Assembly (NCBI RefSeq): GCF_003351345.1
Contig: NZ_QQTO01000019.1
Span: 124,001 to 188,000 of the forward strand
Direction of reading: 5' to 3'
DNA: 64,000 bases
Source of the DNA: Allobosea caraganae
GTDB lineage: Bacteria > Pseudomonadota > Alphaproteobacteria > Rhizobiales > Beijerinckiaceae
Shown piece by piece: positions 1 to 10,318 of this stretch (positions are counted from its first letter, which is position 1; every line of letters begins with the position of its first letter). The position numbers were made by a program, and so were the translations under genes. The notes below the pieces were generated by a model, which had not been told where the DNA came from, searched no databases, and saw nothing but the letters and a program-made list of their open reading frames with translations.

Positions 1-1088
1 ACCCGGCAGATCTTCGCAGGCCTCGGCCGCGAGGCGGCGAGCCTCGGCACGGTCGGCATCGTCACATCGAAGGGCGCCAAATACGGCTCGCTGACCACGC
101 CGGATCCGCTGACGCTGCACGCCTCGCTCGACAGGCTGGCGGGAGACGGCATCACCCACCTGGCGATGGAGGCGTCCTCGCACGGGCTCGACCAGCACCG
201 GCTCGACGGCGTCAGGCTGAGGGCGGGCGCCTTCCTCAATCTCGGGCGCGACCATCTCGACTATCATCCGACCATCGAGGACTACCTCGCCGCCAAGATG
301 CGGCTCTGGGAGCTGCTGCCGGCCGGAATGCCGGTGGTGATCAACCGCGACGAGCCCTATGCGAAAGAGGCGGCCGAGGCGGCGGCGAAGAAGCACCCGC
401 TGATCGGCATCGGCCGGGCCGGCGAGACGCTGACGCTGCTCTCGGTTACGCACGAAGGCTTCTCGCAGCGCCTGCGCGTCAGGGCCGAGGGCCGCGAGGT
501 CGAGGTGCTGCTGCCGCTGGTCGGCGACTACATGGCCGGCAATGCGCTGGTCGCGGCCGGGCTGGCGATCGCGACGGGGGAGGATGCCACCGCTTCCCTC
601 CAGGCGATCTCGGGTCTTCAGGGCGTGCCCGGGCGGCTCGAGCGGGTCGGCGAGGTCAATGGCGGGCTGATCGTCGTCGACTACGCGCATAAGCCGGACG
701 CGCTTGCCGCGGTGCTCGGCGCGCTGCGGGCCTATGCGACGGGGAAGCTGATCTGCGTCTTCGGCTGCGGCGGCGACCGCGACAAGGGCAAGCGCCCGCT
801 GATGGGCGCCATCGCCGCCGAGAAGGCCGACATCGCTATCGTCACCGACGACAATCCGCGCAGCGAGGACCCGGCCGCGATCCGGGCCGAGGTCATGGCG
901 GCCTCGCCGAAGCTCACCGAGATCGGCGACAGGGCGGAGGCCATCCGCCATGCGGTCGCGATGATCCAGCCTGGGGATTTGCTGGTCGTGGCCGGAAAAG
1001 GCCATGAAACCGGCCAGATCATAGGCGACCGGACCTTGCCATTCTCCGATCATGAGGTGGTGCGGACGGCGATTGCGGAGATCGAAGG

Positions 1089-1092
<4 letters not shown>
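1..1092 (+). CDS. murE: UDP-N-acetylmuramoyl-tripeptide synthetase MurE, 5'-truncated by window edge
   Basis: MurE adds meso-diaminopimelate to UDP-MurNAc-L-Ala-D-Glu in the cytoplasm. The reading frame is open from base 1, so about 363 C-terminal codons are present and the N-terminal domain plus the ATP P-loop lie outside the window. Visible motifs are the Mur central-domain stretch MEASSHGL (about nt 166), the DHLDYH segment (about nt 250), DYAHKPDAL (about nt 680), FGCGGDRDKGKRP (about nt 760) and DNPRSEDP (about nt 850). The DNPR motif is the family signature for meso-diaminopimelate rather than lysine, which fits a Gram-negative wall. Its stop overlaps the murF start (ATGA), so the two are translationally coupled. 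Identification is secure; only the upstream part is missing. Confidence 0.97.
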
Positions 1093-2516
<1,424 letters not shown>

Positions 2517-2534
2517 GGGAAGGAATCCCGTTCG

Positions 2535-3617
2535 ATGCTAGTTTGGCTCGCCGATTTTGCCGGCGCCTTCCCGATCCTCAACGTCTTCCGCTACATCACC
2601 TTTCGGGCCGGCGGTGCCACCGCGACGGCCTTGCTGTTCGTGTTCTTCTTCGGGCCGGCGGCGATCTCCTGGCTGCGCCTGAAGCAGGGCAAGGGCCAGC
2701 CGATCCGCACGGACGGGCCGGAATCGCATCTCGCCAAGCGCGGCACGCCGACCATGGGCGGGCTGATGATCATGTCCGGCCTGTTCGCTGCGGTGCTGCT
2801 CTGGGGCAACCTGCGCAACCCCTATGTCTGGATCGTGCTGTTCGTGACCGCGAGCTTCGGCGCGATCGGCTTCTACGACGACTTCCTCAAGGTCACGAAG
2901 CAGTCGCATAAGGGCTTCTCGGGCAAGGCGAGGCTGTCGATCGAGGTCGTCGTCGCGGTGGTCGCCTGCTACTTCGTCATGCGCGTCGGCCCGACCGGCA
3001 TCTCCTCGGGCTTCGCGCTGCCCTTCGTGAAGGAGTGGGTCATCCCGCTCGGCCTGCTGTTCCCGCTGGTCACGGCCTTCGTCGTGGTCGGCGCCGGCAA
3101 TGCGGTCAACCTGACCGACGGGCTCGACGGGCTCGCGATCGTGCCGGTGATGATCGCTGCCGCGACCTTCGGCTTCATCTCCTATCTGGCCGGTAACCTG
3201 GTCTTCGCCAACTACCTCTACATCCACCACGTGCCCGGCGCCGGCGAACTCTCGGTGATCTGCGGCGCGGTGATCGGGGCGGGGCTCGGCTTCCTCTGGT
3301 TCAACGCGCCGCCGGCCCAGATCTTCATGGGCGACACCGGCTCGCTCGGCCTTGGCGGCCTGCTCGGCGTGATCGCGGTCGCGACCAAGAACGAGATCGT
3401 GCTCGCCATCGTCGGCGGCCTCTTCGTCATCGAGGCGCTCTCGGTGATCATCCAGGTCGCCGTCTACAAGCGCACCGGCAAGCGCGTCTTCCTGATGGCG
3501 CCGATCCACCACCATTTCGAGAAGCTGGGCTGGACCGAGCCGCAGGTCGTGATCCGGTTCTGGATCATCTCCGTCGTGCTGGCGCTGGTCGGCCTCGCCA
3601 CGATGAAGCTGCGCTGA
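2535..3617 (+). CDS. mraY: Phospho-N-acetylmuramoyl-pentapeptide-transferase MraY
   Basis: MraY is the inner-membrane enzyme that transfers phospho-MurNAc-pentapeptide to undecaprenyl phosphate, making lipid I. The 360-residue protein has about ten hydrophobic segments. Conserved family blocks are present in order: RGTPTMGG near residue 75, the aspartate pair in YDDFLK near residue 116, [13 protein letters not shown] near residue 190, [12 protein letters not shown] near residue 264 and the histidine-rich APIHHHFE near residue 323. The start is supported by an AGGAA ribosome-binding sequence about 10 bases upstream. It lies between murF and murD with gaps of 18 and 2 bases, so co-transcription is very likely. 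Confidence 0.97.
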   Translation: MLVWLADFAGAFPILNVFRYITFRAGGATATALLFVFFFGPAAISWLRLKQGKGQPIRTDGPESHLAKRGTPTMGGLMIMSGLFAAVLLWGNLRNPYVWIVLFVTASFGAIGFYDDFLKVTKQSHKGFSGKARLSIEVVVAVVACYFVMRVGPTGISSGFALPFVKEWVIPLGLLFPLVTAFVVVGAGNAVNLTDGLDGLAIVPVMIAAATFGFISYLAGNLVFANYLYIHHVPGAGELSVICGAVIGAGLGFLWFNAPPAQIFMGDTGSLGLGGLLGVIAVATKNEIVLAIVGGLFVIEALSVIIQVAVYKRTGKRVFLMAPIHHHFEKLGWTEPQVVIRFWIISVVLALVGLATMKLR

Positions 3618-3619
3618 TC

Positions 3620-5050
3620 ATGACCCCCGTGACGGTTTTCGCTCGCCGCAAGGTCGCCCTGTTCGGCCTTGGCGGCTCGGGCCTGGCGACGGCGCGCGCG
3701 CTGATCGCTGGTGGAGCCGAGGTCGCGGCCTGGGACGACAAGCCCGAGAGCCGCGACAAGGCAGCGGCCGAGGGCATCGCCATCGTTGACCTGACGCAGG
3801 CCGATTGGGGTCAATTTGCCAGCTTCATCCTGGCGCCCGGCGTGCCGCTGACCCATCCGCAGCCGCACTGGACGGTCGGCAAGGCCAAGGCGGCTGGCGT
3901 CGAGATCATCGGCGACATCGAGCTGTTCTTCCGCGAGCGGACGAAGCTGGCGCCGAAGGCTCCGGTCGTCTGCATCACCGGCACCAACGGCAAGTCGACC
4001 ACCACGGCGCTGATCGCGCATGTGCTGGGGAGTGCCGGCCGCGACGTGCAGATGGGCGGCAATATCGGCACCGCCGTACTGGCGCTGGAGCCGCCGTCGG
4101 AGGCCCGCGTCCACGTCATCGAGTGCTCGACCTTCCAGATCGACCTGACGCCGTCGCTCCAGCCCACCGTCGGCATCCAGATGAACCTGACGCCGGATCA
4201 TCTCGACCGGCACGGCACCTTCGAGGCCTATGGCGCGATCAAGGAGCGCATGGTCTCATCGGCCGAGATCGCGGTCGTCGGTGTCGATGACGAGCCGTCG
4301 AAGCAGATGGCGCGGCGGCGCGCCGCCTCGGGCAGGCCGCTGGTCAAGATCAGCGGCGAGCAGCCGCTCGACGAGGGCGTCTTCGCCGGCATCACCGCCA
4401 ACCAGGGCAAGCTCGATACCCGCATCGTCGAGGTCAGGGATAGCCGGCCGCGTGTCGTCGCCAACCTCGCCGGCATCGGCTCGCTGCGCGGCTCGCACAA
4501 CGCCCAGAATGCGGCGGCGGCGTTTGCGGCCTGCGCGGCGCTCGGCCTTTCGGTCGAGGAGATCGCCGCCGGCTTCAAGAGCTATCCGGGCCTGGCGCAT
4601 CGCATGGAGGAGCTCGGCCGCATCGGCCGCGTCGTCTTCATCAACGATTCCAAGGCGACCAATGCCGATTCGACCGAGAAGGCGCTGACCTCGTTCCGCG
4701 ACATCTTCTGGATCCTCGGCGGCAAGGCCAAGGAGGGCGGGATCGAGAGCCTCAGGCGCTACTTCCGCAACATCGCCAAGGCCTATCTGATCGGCGCGGC
4801 GAGCGACGAATTCGCCGGGACCTTCGACGAGGACGGCAGCGTCGCCTACGAGCGCAGCGGCACGCTCGATGTCGCGGTAGCGGCGGCGGCCCGCGACGCC
4901 TTGGCGCAGCCGGGCGAGGGCGAGATCGCGGTGCTGCTCTCGCCGGCCTGCGCATCCTATGACCAGTTTCCGAATTTCGAGGTCCGGGGCGACAGGTTCC
5001 GCGCGCTGGTGAAGGCGTTGCCGGGCTTCGAACCCTCATCAAAGAGTTAG
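3620..5050 (+). CDS. murD: UDP-N-acetylmuramoylalanine--D-glutamate ligase MurD
   Basis: MurD adds D-glutamate to UDP-MurNAc-L-Ala in the cytoplasm. The 476-residue protein opens with a Rossmann-like segment (FGLGGSGLATARAL), then the ATP loop GTNGKSTTTALI near residue 120, NLTPDHLDRHG near residue 190, INDSKATNADST near residue 340 and the C-terminal LLSPACASYDQF. The gene begins two bases after mraY. The last few codons and the stop are shared with a palindromic intergenic repeat found again at 18222-18286, so the extreme C-terminus (after about GFEP) is repeat-derived. That tail lies beyond the conserved domain and should not affect activity. Function is certain; the exact native C-terminus is not. 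Confidence 0.97.
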   Translation: MTPVTVFARRKVALFGLGGSGLATARALIAGGAEVAAWDDKPESRDKAAAEGIAIVDLTQADWGQFASFILAPGVPLTHPQPHWTVGKAKAAGVEIIGDIELFFRERTKLAPKAPVVCITGTNGKSTTTALIAHVLGSAGRDVQMGGNIGTAVLALEPPSEARVHVIECSTFQIDLTPSLQPTVGIQMNLTPDHLDRHGTFEAYGAIKERMVSSAEIAVVGVDDEPSKQMARRRAASGRPLVKISGEQPLDEGVFAGITANQGKLDTRIVEVRDSRPRVVANLAGIGSLRGSHNAQNAAAAFAACAALGLSVEEIAAGFKSYPGLAHRMEELGRIGRVVFINDSKATNADSTEKALTSFRDIFWILGGKAKEGGIESLRRYFRNIAKAYLIGAASDEFAGTFDEDGSVAYERSGTLDVAVAAAARDALAQPGEGEIAVLLSPACASYDQFPNFEVRGDRFRALVKALPGFEPSSKS

Positions 5051-5098
5051 AGCATGATGTCGTCCGAAAACCGGTTCCCACTTTTCGGCATCATGCTC
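5036..5098. repeat. Palindromic intergenic repeat, family A, copy 1
   Basis: The sequence begins CTCATCAAAGAGT and continues into a long dyad whose outer arms are AGCATGATG and CATCATGCT, with inner arms CCGAAAA and TTTTCGG. The same unit recurs at 18222-18286 with three or four changes and, in part, at 50537-50587; a diverged relative is at 24209-24257. Copies lie directly after genes, so a role as terminator, mRNA stabiliser or passive mobile palindrome is possible. This copy contains the stop codon of murD. The rest of the gap to ftsW (5099-5213) holds an AT-richer stretch with TTAA-N7-TTGC at 5139-5153, a poor match to a CtrA site. Confidence 0.85.
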
Positions 5099-5213
5099 CA
5101 GGGACAATCGGCTTCCGGCTAAAATCGGAATCAATCGGTTAACCAATCGTTGCGAGAGTGATTCGCTGGAGCGGGAGCCCAATATCTGCCTGCCCAGCGA
5201 TGGAGCCTGAAGC

Positions 5214-6332
5214 ATGATCTCGCGCGCGGAACCCAGCCTGAGCGGCCGCTGGTGGTGGTCGATCGACCGCGTCATCCTCACCACGCTGGTGGCGTTGATG
5301 GTCTCCGGCGTCGTTCTGCTGATGGCGGGCGGGCCGCCGGTGGCCGAGCGGCTCGGGCTCTCGACCTTCCATTTCGTCAACCGGCAGGCGGTCTACCTGC
5401 TGTTCGCGATGGTGGTGTTCATAACCACCTCCTTCCTGACGCCGCGCCAGGTGCGGCGCGGCGCCCTGCTGCTCTTCGTCGTCTCGCTCGCGATGGTGGT
5501 CGCGACGCTCTATCTCGGCGTCGAGGTCAAAGGCGCGCGGCGCTGGCTGAGCATGGGGCCGCTCGGCTCGGTGCAGCCCTCCGAGTTCCTCAAGCCGGCC
5601 TTCGTCGTGCTCGCCGCCTGGGCCTTCGCCGAGGGCACGCGCCGGCCGGACCTGCCGGGAACGCTGATCGCCTTCTGCCTGCTGCCGCTGACCATCGTGC
5701 CGCTGGTGCTGCAGCCGGATTTCGGCCAGACCCTGCTGATCAGCATGGTCTGGTGCGGGCTGTTCTTCGTCGCAGGCCTGCACTGGTTCTGGGTCATGGG
5801 GCTGGGCGGCGTCGGCGCCTTCGGCATCCTGATCGCCTACCAGCTCGTGCCGCACGTGCGCGCCCGCATCGAGCGCTTCATGGACAAGGGCTCGGGCGAC
5901 ACCTTCCAGATCGACACCGCGCTCGAAAGCTTCGCCCAGGGCGGCTGGTTCGGCAAAGGTCCGGGCGAGGGCACGGTGAAGCGCATCCTGCCCGACGCCC
6001 ATACCGACTTCATCTTCGCGGTGACGGCGGAGGAGTTCGGCATCGTCGTCTGCATCCTGCTCGTCGCGCTCTTCGCCACGATCGTGCTGCGGGCGCTGTT
6101 CGTGGCGCAGAAGGCCGAGGACCCGTTCATCCGCCTCGCCGTGACCGGGCTGGCTTTGCTCTTCGGCGTCCAGGCCGCGATCAACATGATGGTCAACCTG
6201 CACATGATGCCGGCCAAGGGCATGACCTTGCCGTTCATCTCCTATGGCGGCTCGTCGCTGATCTCGCTGGCGCTCGGCACCGGCTTCCTGCTGGCGCTGA
6301 CGCGCAAGCGGCCGCGCTCCGAGAACTACTAG
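5214..6332 (+). CDS. ftsW: Lipid II polymerase FtsW (SEDS family)
   Basis: FtsW is the SEDS-family septal peptidoglycan polymerase that works with its partner PBP in the divisome. The 372-residue protein is highly hydrophobic, with about ten membrane segments. Family motifs are RRWLSMGPLGSVQPSEF near residue 110, the periplasmic loop GSGDTFQID and GKGPGEGTVKRILPDAHTDFIFA near residues 245-275, and LPFISYGGSSLIS near residue 340. It sits in the normal dcw position between murD and murG, after a 163-base gap that holds a palindromic repeat. FtsW rather than RodA is chosen from this cluster position. Confidence 0.95.
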   Translation: MISRAEPSLSGRWWWSIDRVILTTLVALMVSGVVLLMAGGPPVAERLGLSTFHFVNRQAVYLLFAMVVFITTSFLTPRQVRRGALLLFVVSLAMVVATLYLGVEVKGARRWLSMGPLGSVQPSEFLKPAFVVLAAWAFAEGTRRPDLPGTLIAFCLLPLTIVPLVLQPDFGQTLLISMVWCGLFFVAGLHWFWVMGLGGVGAFGILIAYQLVPHVRARIERFMDKGSGDTFQIDTALESFAQGGWFGKGPGEGTVKRILPDAHTDFIFAVTAEEFGIVVCILLVALFATIVLRALFVAQKAEDPFIRLAVTGLALLFGVQAAINMMVNLHMMPAKGMTLPFISYGGSSLISLALGTGFLLALTRKRPRSENY

Positions 6333-6348
6333 GTCGGGCACCGGAACG

Positions 6349-7467
6349 ATGGCGACTTCCCCACTCGTCCTGCTCGCGGCCGGAGGCACAGGCGGCCACC
6401 TCTTCCCGGCGGAGGCGCTGAGCCACGCGCTGCATCGCCACGGCGTGCGCGTCGCGCTGATCACCGATACGCGCGCCGCCGAATATGCCGGCAGCTTCCC
6501 GGCCGAATCGCTGCACCCGATCCCCGCCGCGACGCCGTCCGGCCGCTCGCCGGTGAAGATGGGCCTGGCGCTGTTCGAGCTGGCCAAGGGCTTTGGCGCC
6601 GCGCGCCGCGTGATCAAGGCGCTGAAGCCGGCCGTGGTCGTCGGCTTCGGCGGCTACCCGACGGTGCCGCCGGTGCTCGCCGCCTCGATGCTCGGCGTGA
6701 AGACGCTGGTGCATGAGCAGAATGCCGTGGCCGGGCGCGCCAACCGCTTCCTGGCCTCGCGCGTGAACACGATCGCGACCGGCTTCGCCGAGGTCGGCGG
6801 ACTCACGCCGGCCCAAGTGGCGAAATGCCGGCAGGTCGGCAATCCGGTGCGGCCGGCGGTGATCGAGGCGATCTCGCCCTATCCGGATCCGGCGGCCGGC
6901 AAGCTCAACCTGCTCGTCTTCGGTGGCAGCCAGGGCGCCCGCATCATGGCCGATATCGCGCCGCCTGCGATCCAGCTGTTGACGCCGGAGGAGCGGGCGC
7001 GTCTCATGATCGTTCAGCAGGCGCGCGCGGAGGACGACGACCGGGTCCGCAAGATCTATGGCGATCTCGGCATCTCCGCGGAGATCGCGCCCTTCTTCAA
7101 GGATCTGCCGGCGCGGATGGCGGCGGCGCATTTCATCGTGGGCCGGGCAGGGGCCTCCACAGTCGCGGAGCTGACGGTGATCGGCCGGCCCTCGCTGCTG
7201 GTGCCGCTGCCGGGCTCGCTCGACCAGGACCAGGCGGCTAATGCCGCGGTGCTCGAAAAGGCCGGCGGCACGATCCGCATCCTGCAATCCGACTTCACGC
7301 CGCGCCGCCTGGCCGGCGAGCTTTCCGCCCTGATCGCCGAGCCGTCGCGCTTGACTGCCATGGCTGCGAACGCCAAGAGCGCCGGCATTCCCGACGCGGC
7401 CGATCGACTCGCCCGCCTCGTCATCGAAATCGCGGGGATTGCCCCGCAGGAGAAGTCCGCATCATGA
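6349..7467 (+). CDS. murG: UDP-GlcNAc:lipid I GlcNAc transferase MurG
   Basis: MurG transfers GlcNAc from UDP-GlcNAc to lipid I on the cytoplasmic face of the inner membrane, giving lipid II. The 372-residue protein starts with the glycine-rich loop [12 protein letters not shown] (residues 8-19). [10 protein letters not shown] is near residue 100, [15 protein letters not shown] near residue 122, GGSQGA near residue 190 and the donor-binding [11 protein letters not shown] near residue 265, followed by [14 protein letters not shown]. It begins 16 bases after ftsW and its stop overlaps the murC start (ATGA). Length and motifs are those of a complete MurG. Confidence 0.97.
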   Translation: MATSPLVLLAAGGTGGHLFPAEALSHALHRHGVRVALITDTRAAEYAGSFPAESLHPIPAATPSGRSPVKMGLALFELAKGFGAARRVIKALKPAVVVGFGGYPTVPPVLAASMLGVKTLVHEQNAVAGRANRFLASRVNTIATGFAEVGGLTPAQVAKCRQVGNPVRPAVIEAISPYPDPAAGKLNLLVFGGSQGARIMADIAPPAIQLLTPEERARLMIVQQARAEDDDRVRKIYGDLGISAEIAPFFKDLPARMAAAHFIVGRAGASTVAELTVIGRPSLLVPLPGSLDQDQAANAAVLEKAGGTIRILQSDFTPRRLAGELSALIAEPSRLTAMAANAKSAGIPDAADRLARLVIEIAGIAPQEKSAS

Positions 7468-8867
7468 AGTTGCCGGCGGAACTCGGCTCGATCCACTTCG
7501 TCGGCATCGGCGGCATCGGCATGTCCGGCATCGCCGAGGTGCTACATAATCTCGGCTACAAGGTGCAGGGCTCGGACGCCTCCGACAACGCCAATGTCCG
7601 GCGCCTGGCCGAGAAGGGCATCAAGACCTTCATCGGCCATTCCGCTGAGAATCTCGGCGACGCCGAGGTGGTCGTGGTCTCGACCGCGATCAAGCGCGAC
7701 AATCCCGAGCTTGCCATGGCGCGCGAGACGCGCCTGCCGGTGGTGCGCCGCGCCGAGATGCTGGCCGAGCTGATGCGGCTTAAGACCTGCGTCGCCATCG
7801 CCGGCACCCATGGCAAGACGACCACGACCTCGCTCGTCGCGACGCTGCTGGAGAAGGGCGGGCTCGACCCGACCGTGATCAATGGCGGCATCATCAACGC
7901 CTACGGCACCAATGCCCGCATGGGCGAGAGCGACTGGATGGTGGTCGAGGCCGACGAATCCGACGGCACCTTCCTGAAGCTGCCGGCCGATGTCGCGATC
8001 GTCACCAATATCGACCCCGAGCATCTCGACCACTTCAAGACCTTCGACGCGATCAAGGAAGCCTTCCGCTCCTTCGTCGAGAACCTGCCCTTCTACGGCT
8101 TCGCGGTGATGTGCATCGACCATCCGACCGTGCAGGGGCTGGTCGGGCAGATCGAGGACCGCCGCGTCATCACCTATGGCGAGAACCCGCAGGCCGATTT
8201 CCGGCTGATCGACATCGATCTCACTGGGGGCCAGGCCAGGTTCACGCTGCTGATCCGCGACCGCAAGCGCGGCCGCGACGAGGTGGTGCGCGACCTGATC
8301 ATGCCGATGCCGGGCCATCACAACGCGCTCAATGCGACGGCGGCGATCGCGGTGGCCTATGACCTTGGCATCCCCGTGCCGCGCATCCGCGAGGCGCTGG
8401 CCGGCTTCGGCGGGGTGAAGCGCCGCTTCACCAAGACCGGCGAATGGAACGGCGCGCTGATCTTCGACGATTACGGCCACCACCCGGTCGAGATCGCCGC
8501 TGTGCTCAAGGCGGCGCGCGCCTCGACCAAGGGCAAGGTCATCGCGATCGTGCAGCCGCACCGCTACACCCGCCTCGCCAGCCTGTTCGACGATTTCGCC
8601 GCCTGCTTCAACGATGCCGACACGGTGATCGTCGCCGACACTTATGCGGCCGGCGAGGCGCCGATCCCGGGCGCGGACCGCGATTCGCTGGTTTCCGGCA
8701 TCAAGGCCCGCGGCCATCGCCATACGCTGGCGCTGGAAGGACCGGACAAGCTCGCGGGCATGGTCAAGGAGCTGGCCGGGCCGGGCGACTACGTCGTCTT
8801 CCTCGGGGCGGGCAACATCACGCAATGGGCCTACGCGCTGCCGGGGGAGCTGGCGAACCTCTCTTGA
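7464..8867 (+). CDS. murC: UDP-N-acetylmuramate--L-alanine ligase MurC
   Basis: MurC adds L-alanine to UDP-MurNAc. The 467-residue protein has the N-terminal nucleotide fold [15 protein letters not shown] (residues 9-23), the ATP loop [12 protein letters not shown] near residue 112, [10 protein letters not shown] near residue 182 and the C-terminal-domain motifs [10 protein letters not shown] near residue 336 and QPHRYTR near residue 363. The start overlaps the murG stop. In related genomes murB normally follows directly, but here an unrelated 0.5-kb repeat-flanked unit begins one base after the murC stop codon. The murC coding sequence itself is intact. Confidence 0.97.
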   Translation: MKLPAELGSIHFVGIGGIGMSGIAEVLHNLGYKVQGSDASDNANVRRLAEKGIKTFIGHSAENLGDAEVVVVSTAIKRDNPELAMARETRLPVVRRAEMLAELMRLKTCVAIAGTHGKTTTTSLVATLLEKGGLDPTVINGGIINAYGTNARMGESDWMVVEADESDGTFLKLPADVAIVTNIDPEHLDHFKTFDAIKEAFRSFVENLPFYGFAVMCIDHPTVQGLVGQIEDRRVITYGENPQADFRLIDIDLTGGQARFTLLIRDRKRGRDEVVRDLIMPMPGHHNALNATAAIAVAYDLGIPVPRIREALAGFGGVKRRFTKTGEWNGALIFDDYGHHPVEIAAVLKAARASTKGKVIAIVQPHRYTRLASLFDDFAACFNDADTVIVADTYAAGEAPIPGADRDSLVSGIKARGHRHTLALEGPDKLAGMVKELAGPGDYVVFLGAGNITQWAYALPGELANLS

Positions 8868-8868
8868 C

Positions 8869-8922
8869 CCCTTCTCCCCTCGGGGGAGAAGGTGGCCCGG
8901 CGAAGCCGGGTCGGATGAGGGA
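8869..8922 (+). repeat. REP-type palindrome, left arm of an inverted pair around a DUF559 gene
   Basis: This 54-base unit contains the dyad CTTCTCCCCTCGGGGGAGAAG, a second small dyad CCCGGCGAAGCCGGG, and ends CGGATGAGGGA. An inverted copy with about nine differences lies at 9294-9348, on the other side of the DUF559-like gene. The unit starts one base after the murC stop and supplies the GAGG sequence in front of the DUF559 start. It may act as a terminator for murC transcripts, but no T-run follows. Confidence 0.85.
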
Positions 8923-8928
8923 AGTGCC

Positions 8929-9351
8929 GTGCTGGAGCGAAAGAATGCGCCGGAGACGCTTGATTTCGCCCGCGGCCAGCGCCGGGAACCAACCCGCGCG
9001 GAGGCAGCTTTCTGGCAAGCTGTCCGCGGTCGGCGCTTCAATGGCCTGAAGTTCAAGCGCCAGATGGCGATTGGGCCTTTCATCGCCGATTTCTGCTGCT
9101 TCAAACATCGTCTTGTCGTGGAGCTGGATGGTGAGCCGCATTTGACCGAGGGGGCCAGGGTCAAGGACGCTCGCCGCGATGCATTCCTGCGGCGCGAGGG
9201 CTATCGGGTCTTGCGCTTTCCAAATGAGCGGGTTCTAGGAAACCTCGAATTCGTTCTGCGCGAGATTGCCGACGTCATCGGTCTCGCCGGACTTCCCTCA
9301 TCCGTCTCCGCTTCGCGGAGCCACCTTCTCCCCCGAGGGGAGAAGGAGTAA
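8929..9351 (+). CDS. DUF559 (Vsr-like endonuclease fold) protein between inverted REP repeats
   Basis: The 140-residue product matches the DUF559 family, related to very-short-patch-repair endonucleases. Visible motifs are REPTRAEAAFWQAVR near residue 20, FKRQMAIGPFIADF near residue 45 with the acidic residue of the fold, VVELDGEPH near residue 65 and RRDAFLRREGYRVLRFPNE near residue 85. The GTG at 8929 is chosen because GATGAGG lies just upstream; longer frames would start inside murC. The gene is visibly less GC-rich than its neighbours (about half G+C over 9061-9120) and lies between murC and murB, which suggests acquisition. Its last about 19 residues are encoded by the right-hand repeat. 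A DNA-processing role is inferred from the fold; the true substrate is unknown. Confidence 0.85.
   Translation: MLERKNAPETLDFARGQRREPTRAEAAFWQAVRGRRFNGLKFKRQMAIGPFIADFCCFKHRLVVELDGEPHLTEGARVKDARRDAFLRREGYRVLRFPNERVLGNLEFVLREIADVIGLAGLPSSVSASRSHLLPRGEKE
9294..9348 (-). repeat. REP-type palindrome, right arm of the inverted pair
   Basis: Read on the minus strand this is almost the same sequence as 8869-8922: CTTCTCCCCTCGGGGGAGAAG, then GGTGGC, a small dyad, and CGGATGAGGGA. The small central dyad has changed in a compensating way (CCGGCGAAGCCGG on the left, CTCCGCGAAGCGGAG on the right), so pairing is preserved while sequence differs. It overlaps the 3' end of the DUF559 frame and ends about 15 bases before the murB start. 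Confidence 0.85.
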
Positions 9352-9363
9352 GCGGCTAGCGAC

Positions 9364-10290
9364 ATGAGTTTCCCCGACATCACCCCCGACCTTCGCGCTG
9401 CCGCGCCCGAGCTGCGCGGCCGGCTTCTTGCTAACCAGGAGATGGCGGGCCTGACCTGGTTCCGCGTCGGCGGGCCGGCTCAGGTTCTGTTCACCCCGGC
9501 CGACGAGCAGGACCTCGCCTATCTGCTCGCCAACCTGCCGGCCGAGATTCCAGTGACGGTCGTCGGCCTCGGCTCGAACCTGATCGTGCGCGATGGCGGC
9601 ATCCCCGGGCTGGTTGTTCGTCTCGGCGGCAAGGCCTTCGGCGAGATCAAGCTGGAGGAGGGCGACCGGCTGCGCTCGGGCACCTCCGTGCCGGACGTCA
9701 AGGTGGCGCGCGCGGCGGCCGATGCCTCGCTCGACGGGCTCGCCTTCTACCGCGGCATTCCCGGCTGCATCGGTGGTGCCTTGCGGATGAACGCCGGCGC
9801 GCATGGCGGCGAGACCACGGACGTTCTCATCGAGGCGCGCGGCGTCACCCGCAAGGGCGAGCTCGTCACGCTCTCCCATGCCGAGATGGGCTTCACCTAC
9901 CGCAATAGCGCGGTCTCGACGGCCGAGATCGTCTTCACCTCGGCGCTGTTCCAGGGAAGGCCCGGCGACCAGCAGGCGATCCTGGCCGAGATGGACCGGG
10001 TGACCTCGGCGCGCGAAGCGGCGCAGCCGATCAAGGAGCGCACCGGCGGCTCGACCTTCAAGAACCCGGACGGCGGCAAGGCCTGGCAGCTCATCGACGC
10101 GGCCGGCTGCCGCGGCCTGCGCATCGGTGGCGCCCAGGTCTCGGAGATGCACTGCAACTTCCTGATCAACACCGGCGGCGCGACGGCGGCCGATATCGAA
10201 TCACTCGGCGAGGAGGTCCGCCGCCGGGTGAAGGACCAGTCCGGCTACGAGCTGCACTGGGAGATCAAGCGCCTCGGCGTGGCCGCCTGA
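9364..10290 (+). CDS. murB: UDP-N-acetylenolpyruvoylglucosamine reductase MurB
   Basis: MurB is the FAD-dependent reductase that makes UDP-MurNAc from the enolpyruvyl intermediate. The 308-residue protein has the FAD-domain motifs [12 protein letters not shown] (residue 37 on), [12 protein letters not shown] (residue 69 on), [20 protein letters not shown] near residue 135, the TYRNS substrate-binding segment near residue 180 and GSTFKNP near residue 230. Size and motifs fit the short MurB type usual in alphaproteobacteria. It follows the REP-flanked DUF559 unit and is itself followed, on the opposite strand, by an amidase gene whose stop is 28 bases away, so the dcw series is interrupted on both sides of it. 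Confidence 0.96.
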   Translation: MSFPDITPDLRAAAPELRGRLLANQEMAGLTWFRVGGPAQVLFTPADEQDLAYLLANLPAEIPVTVVGLGSNLIVRDGGIPGLVVRLGGKAFGEIKLEEGDRLRSGTSVPDVKVARAAADASLDGLAFYRGIPGCIGGALRMNAGAHGGETTDVLIEARGVTRKGELVTLSHAEMGFTYRNSAVSTAEIVFTSALFQGRPGDQQAILAEMDRVTSAREAAQPIKERTGGSTFKNPDGGKAWQLIDAAGCRGLRIGGAQVSEMHCNFLINTGGATAADIESLGEEVRRRVKDQSGYELHWEIKRLGVAA

Positions 10291-10318
10291 TCTCGGTCTG
10301 GCGTCCGCTGCGCGCGGC

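Noticed and set aside
5139..5153. CtrA site upstream of ftsW
   Set aside because: TTAA-N7-TTGC has two mismatches in the second half; too weak to list as a site.
9364..10290. Frameshifted or truncated murB because of the neighbouring insertions
   Set aside because: The gene is complete, with all FAD and substrate motifs and normal length.
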